This document shows, piece after piece, positions 5,357 through 8,795 of a stretch of 8,795 nt of DNA. The DNA lies in NCBI GenBank assembly GCA_030627725.1, contig DAOVSZ010000093.1:1-8795 (forward strand). Direction: 5' to 3'. Under the pieces are notes generated by a model, which did not search any database, was not told where the DNA came from, and was given only the letters and a program-made list of their open reading frames with translations. The position numbers were made by a program, and so were the translations under genes. Each line of letters begins with the position of its first letter. Positions within the stretch are counted from its first letter, which is position 1. Origin of the DNA: Desulfobulbaceae bacterium (GTDB lineage Bacteria > Desulfobacterota > Desulfobulbia > Desulfobulbales > DAOVSZ01).

Positions 5357-7342
5357 TCAGGTCGGACAGATAAAAACCCGTTCAAGGACCTTCTCAATCT
5401 CTTCCTTGGAAAAGGGTTTGGTAAAGGCGCCTGAAAAACCAAACTCCTCGAATTTTTTCATGACAGGGTCATCAGAATATCCGCTGCAGACAAAGGCTAT
5501 GACACCTGGATTCATATCTTTGAGCTTGGTTATTGTCTCTATTCCTCCCATTCCGTCTTTTATCGTCAAATCCAAAAAAACGGCATCAAAGAACTGACCG
5601 GACTTCATGGCATCAAAATAGAGTTCTATCGCTTCAGCGCCGTGGCCGACCGGAACACTCCTGTGGCCGATCTGCTCAAGTATCTCACGGATAGTTTCGC
5701 GGACCATCTCCTCATCATCCATGACAAGAATATTGAGTGGCCGCCATTTTCCTGGGCCAAAGGGCAAGACGTCCTGTTCCGGCATCTTCCGGCCGGGAGC
5801 CTTTTTCTCTTCAACCTTCTCTTCAACACCCGGAAGATAGACAATAACAACAGTCCCCTTGCCGGGCAGAGATTCGACATCGATCTGGCCGTTATGCTTC
5901 CGGATAATCGAATAGGCAATCGGAAGACCTAAACCTATCCCCCTGTCCGCCCCACGCTCCTTGGTGGAGAAATAGGGTTCAAAGATACTGGGCAGGTGTT
6001 CCGCGCTGACCCCGCTGCCCTGGTCCCGGATCGTTATCTTGACAAACCGTTTCCTCTTAAGTTCCAGACCGGTAGCCTTCCAGCCTGAATGCAGTTCGGT
6101 ATTTTCAGCTGACACCTTCAGCAGTCCGCCGTCCTGCATCGCCTCACGGGAATTGTGGACAATATTGGCAATTGCCTGCGTCATCTGACTAAAATCAACG
6201 TTAATGCTCCAGAGATCATCGGGAAATGAAAATTCACAGTGAACATTGGAACCGCTCAAGGCCAGGCTGACACTGCTCTTCACCAGATCGTCAACCTGAA
6301 AAGTGCGTTTAACAGATGATTCTCCGGATGAAAAAGCGATAAGTTTTTTCGTCAACTCTTCTGCCAGCTTGGCGGCTGACATCGTCTTCTGCAGATAATT
6401 ACGGCAGGGATCGGAAGGTTCTATTTTACTCTTTACCAACTCAACATTGCCCATGATAACCGCAAGCAGATTGTTATAGTCATGCGCAATACCGCCGGCA
6501 AGAACACCGATTGCCTCCATCTTCTTTGTATTCAGAAGATCATCCTCCATCATCTTCTTATTTTCTATGTCCCTGATAACGGAAAGCATACGGACATTGC
6601 CCCGGATAACCGTCTTCAACATACTGACCTCGACCCAGAATATCCGGCCGCTTCTGTGCTTTGCCCTCCACTCGATGAGCTGCGGTTCCCCTCGTGCCGC
6701 CTTGGCAATCGATCGCATCGCGTCTCGGCTGGTATATGGGGGTATGCCCAGACTTAGGTCATCGATATCCAGTCGCAGAATTTCCGCTTCATCCGCCTCT
6801 TCATAACCGAACATCTCGCGCATTCGTCTGTTCACTTCAAGCAGGGTTCCTGTTTCAATATCCAGGACAAAGATGGCGTCATTAACCGAGTCAAAGATGT
6901 TCCTGTAATTCTCTTCTGATATTCTTAAAATCTCTTCCGTTTTCTTTTTGTCCACAAGCTTCATCCGTGCTTCTCTGAGCTTGCCAATCATGGTGTTAAA
7001 GGATTCCTCCAGAAATCTGATTTCTCCTCCTGCTGAAGTTTTTATCTCGATATCAGCCTGGTCCAGTGTATCGAGATCAATCTTCTCTATCGCCCTGGTC
7101 AAATCAGCAAGGGGACGGCCAAGAAGTTTCTGTGTAAAAAAAAGGAAAATCAGCCAGATCGCTGCGGACTTCACTGTTGCGCCAAGGATGACAAGGGGCA
7201 GATCATATTTCTGTCCATCCATACAATGGACAAAAACCTGAATCAGGGTAAAAACCAGCGTCAAAAGCAGATAATAGGCAAAGACCCTGCCGATGAGTTT
7301 CTTTGTTATGGATTTTGTGCTCTCAACTTCCCGAGGAATCAT
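5357..7342 (-). CDS. Membrane PAS hybrid sensor histidine kinase with C-terminal receiver
   Basis: A signalling kinase of 661 aa. Two hydrophobic segments (about 19-39 and 48-70) enclose only a short external loop, so sensing is probably intramembrane or cytoplasmic. A HAMP-like linker (about 71-125) leads to a coiled-coil stretch and a PAS domain with PAC segment (about 142-262, NYRNIFDSVNDAIFVLD). The HisKA box AIGVLAGGIAHDYNN carries the phosphorylated His287. The ATPase has an N-box with Asn397 (IVHNSREAM), G1 DQGSG (440-444), F-box FEPYFST and G2 GIGLGL (468-473). The receiver domain (about 535-658) has acidic Asp542/Asp543, phospho-acceptor Asp591 in FLDLTIKDGMGG, Ser620 and Lys642 in TKPF. 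All catalytic residues are present, so it should be active. No DNA-binding output domain or separate partner regulator is encoded nearby; phosphate would pass to a regulator elsewhere. It starts 43 bases after waaA on the same strand, with a GA-rich weak Shine-Dalgarno. The signal is unknown. Confidence 0.93.
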   Translation of the reverse strand: MIPREVESTKSITKKLIGRVFAYYLLLTLVFTLIQVFVHCMDGQKYDLPLVILGATVKSAAIWLIFLFFTQKLLGRPLADLTRAIEKIDLDTLDQADIEIKTSAGGEIRFLEESFNTMIGKLREARMKLVDKKKTEEILRISEENYRNIFDSVNDAIFVLDIETGTLLEVNRRMREMFGYEEADEAEILRLDIDDLSLGIPPYTSRDAMRSIAKAARGEPQLIEWRAKHRSGRIFWVEVSMLKTVIRGNVRMLSVIRDIENKKMMEDDLLNTKKMEAIGVLAGGIAHDYNNLLAVIMGNVELVKSKIEPSDPCRNYLQKTMSAAKLAEELTKKLIAFSSGESSVKRTFQVDDLVKSSVSLALSGSNVHCEFSFPDDLWSINVDFSQMTQAIANIVHNSREAMQDGGLLKVSAENTELHSGWKATGLELKRKRFVKITIRDQGSGVSAEHLPSIFEPYFSTKERGADRGIGLGLPIAYSIIRKHNGQIDVESLPGKGTVVIVYLPGVEEKVEEKKAPGRKMPEQDVLPFGPGKWRPLNILVMDDEEMVRETIREILEQIGHRSVPVGHGAEAIELYFDAMKSGQFFDAVFLDLTIKDGMGGIETITKLKDMNPGVIAFVCSGYSDDPVMKKFEEFGFSGAFTKPFSKEEIEKVLERVFICPT

Positions 7343-7385
7343 ATAAATTCTCTCTCTTCAAAAATCGTAAGAGTTTACCCAAATT

Positions 7386-8687
7386 TTATTGCCCTGGTGA
7401 ACTATTACCAAGAATCTTACTGACAATATTGAGATGGTTTTCCGTCACACCCTGATGCTGCCGGACAAATAACCTGGCCCGCTCACCATAGCTTTTCCGT
7501 TCTTCAAGGTCACTCAGATTTTTTTTGATCCGGAAAAACAATGCTTCAGAGTCCTTTATCATGATTCCCGCCCGTGCCTCAAGGATATCTCTTTTTATCT
7601 CAGAAAAATCCTCCATATGAGGCCCGAAAAGAACCGGTATGCCATGCACCGCCGGCTCAAGCGGGTTGTGACCTCCGGCCGGCACCAGGGTCCCTCCGAC
7701 AAAAGCGATATCCGCAAGGCTGTAACAGGTGTTCAGCTCTCCCAGGGTATCAAGCACCAGGACCTGAGGCTCTGACGGAACAAGTTTACTTTTTCTCACG
7801 GCGCAAAGGCCCTGATCTTCCGCCAGTCTGATCACTTCATCCGCCCGTTCTATATTACGTGGAGCAACAACAAGAAAAAGGTCCGGAAAGGTATCCAGCA
7901 GCCTCTTATGAACCTTGAATATCAGCTCCTCTTCTCCGGGATGGGTGCTTCCGGCAATCCATGTCATCTTTTTCTCTGATATGCCAAAATCAGCTGCCGT
8001 TCCCAGAGCGCTGTTTTTACCCCGAATCAACGAATCATATTTCAGGTTCCCGAGGGGGTGCACCTTTTCGGCAGGAACCCCAAGGGAGATCATCTTGCGG
8101 GCATCCTTTTCCGTCTGCATTGATATGGCGCAAAATGAGGTAAACAAGGGCCTGAAAAAAAAGGAAAGCTTCCGGTAACGCTCAAATGAGCCATCAGAGA
8201 TTCTGCCGTTCACCATGAATGCCGGTATCTTTTTCTTTTGAAGGGTAGTCAGAAAATTGGGCCAAAAATCACTCTCTACAAGGATAAAAAGGGAAGGTGA
8301 AAGAAGATTGATAAAATGGCTGACACAGGGCATGAAGTCCAGCGGAAACGGGACCATGAGGTCAACCGCATCCTCAAAATCCTTTGCTGTCTCTGTCCCG
8401 GTTTTGGTCGTGGTTGAAAAAATGATCGAATACTCGGGAAATTTTTTGCGAAGAGCGACAATGAGAGACCGACTGGAGAGCGCCTCGCCGACAGACAGGG
8501 CATGGACCCAGATCCTTTTTTCGCGTAAGTGAAACTCTTTGACCTTTGCTGCCAGGCCATATCCCAGACGCGCAAATGTCCTTCCCCTGTATTTCTTTAT
8601 GCAGAGAACAATAAGGAGAACAAACGGCGCTGAAACAACAAGAGCGGCGATCTGGAGAATATTGTAAAGTAAGAGCATGAATCTCAT
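7386..8687 (-). CDS. waaA: 3-deoxy-D-manno-octulosonic acid (Kdo) transferase
   Basis: A GT-B glycosyltransferase that transfers Kdo from CMP-Kdo to lipid IVA at the inner-membrane cytoplasmic face, starting the LPS inner core. It is 433 aa, the usual length. An N-terminal membrane anchor covers about 5-30. VHALSVGEALSS (61-72) contains the catalytic-base glutamate Glu68, matching Glu31 of the Aquifex enzyme. ILVESDFWPNF (135-145), VNGRISDGS (159-167), GNLKYD (213-218) and GGTLVPAGGHNPLEPA (331-346) are family signatures of the acceptor and CMP-Kdo sites. The ATG at 8687 is chosen because GAGG lies ten bases upstream; a second ATG at 8678 would shorten it by three residues. Both overlap the divergent rsmE start. 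The number of Kdo units added cannot be told from sequence. The hybrid kinase follows in the same direction and may share its transcript. Confidence 0.95.
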   Translation of the reverse strand: MRFMLLLYNILQIAALVVSAPFVLLIVLCIKKYRGRTFARLGYGLAAKVKEFHLREKRIWVHALSVGEALSSRSLIVALRKKFPEYSIIFSTTTKTGTETAKDFEDAVDLMVPFPLDFMPCVSHFINLLSPSLFILVESDFWPNFLTTLQKKKIPAFMVNGRISDGSFERYRKLSFFFRPLFTSFCAISMQTEKDARKMISLGVPAEKVHPLGNLKYDSLIRGKNSALGTAADFGISEKKMTWIAGSTHPGEEELIFKVHKRLLDTFPDLFLVVAPRNIERADEVIRLAEDQGLCAVRKSKLVPSEPQVLVLDTLGELNTCYSLADIAFVGGTLVPAGGHNPLEPAVHGIPVLFGPHMEDFSEIKRDILEARAGIMIKDSEALFFRIKKNLSDLEERKSYGERARLFVRQHQGVTENHLNIVSKILGNSSPGQ

Positions 8688-8795
8688 TATTGTTGAACCT
8701 CATGAACTGCAACCGGACAATACCGTTCTCCTCAAGGACAGGCGCGCTGATCATATCAGAAAAGTCCTGCGCGCGCTCCCTGGAGATACGGTAAA
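8677..8795 (+). CDS. rsmE: 16S rRNA m3U1498 methyltransferase, N-terminal fragment (window edge)
   Basis: Thirty-nine codons from ATG at 8677 to the right edge: MNLIIVEPHEL, then about ten residues on, RRADHIRKVLRALPGDTV. This is the N-terminal PUA-like RNA-binding domain of RsmE, whose typical start has a hydrophobic MNLI/MxRFF-like strand and then HI..VLR...GD. RsmE methylates N3 of U1498 in 16S rRNA of the assembled 30S subunit. The SPOUT catalytic domain lies outside the window. The preceding bases (AAGTAAGAGC) give only a weak Shine-Dalgarno. Its ATG overlaps the 5' end of waaA on the other strand, so its promoter must lie within waaA coding DNA. The family call rests on a short stretch but the match is characteristic. 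Confidence 0.82.
   Translation, partial: MNLIIVEPHELQPDNTVLLKDRRADHIRKVLRALPGDTV

Noticed and set aside
8374..8754. 126-codon minus-strand ORF overlapping the waaA start
   Set aside because: It lies in another frame over waaA and rsmE, both identified by family motifs. The translation is not protein-like.
1..8795. tRNA, rRNA, riboswitch, insertion sequence or integrase
   Set aside because: Reading both strands, I saw no cloverleaf, conserved rRNA stretch, transposase motif or terminal inverted repeats with target duplication that would support any of these.

Overview
The window reads as chromosomal DNA of a Gram-negative, probably anaerobic bacterium. The best guess is a Desulfobacterota (delta-proteobacterial) relative. 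The reasons are a Kdo transferase for lipopolysaccharide (WaaA), a non-sporulating-type spore photoproduct lyase-like radical SAM protein, an oxygen-sensitive-type Fe-S cysteine desulfidase, and a PAS hybrid histidine kinase of a style common in sulfate reducers. The taxonomic call is inference from gene families, since no rRNA is present.

Layout from left to right. (1) Positions 1-722, minus strand: the first 240 codons of a RhuM-family protein, running off the left edge. (2) Positions 723-1019: a divergent spacer with a 38-codon minus-strand mini-ORF and an inverted repeat. (3) Positions 1020-2177 (or from 939), plus strand: the SPL-like radical SAM protein. (4) Positions 2277-3596, plus strand: a CyuA-type L-cysteine desulfidase behind a recognisable promoter. 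(5) Positions 3595-3685: a long imperfect hairpin built of heptamer repeats. (6) Positions 3712-5307, plus strand: an outer-membrane-lipoprotein M48 metalloprotease with TPRs (BepA-like). (7) Positions 5308-5356: a convergent junction with two small hairpins. (8) Positions 5357-7342, minus strand: a membrane PAS hybrid histidine kinase with a C-terminal receiver. (9) Positions 7386-8687, minus strand: waaA. (10) Positions 8677-8795, plus strand: the start of rsmE, whose 5' end overlaps that of waaA.

How the parts relate. waaA and the kinase lie on one strand 43 bp apart and may be co-transcribed. The WaaA (inner-membrane LPS synthesis) and M48 (outer-membrane protein quality control) genes both concern the envelope, but nothing else links them. 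cyuA stands alone without its usual transporter or regulator in view. The SPL-like gene and cyuA share a similar inverted repeat (CAATCAC-N5/6-GTGATAT) upstream, which could be a common operator. Apart from the RhuM gene, which often belongs to accessory or defence islands, the gene content is ordinary. I do not see a complete new multi-gene system. The most unusual signals are the SPL-like protein lacking the catalytic hydrogen-donor cysteine, the shared inverted repeat, the heptamer repeats, and the overlapping divergent starts of waaA and rsmE.
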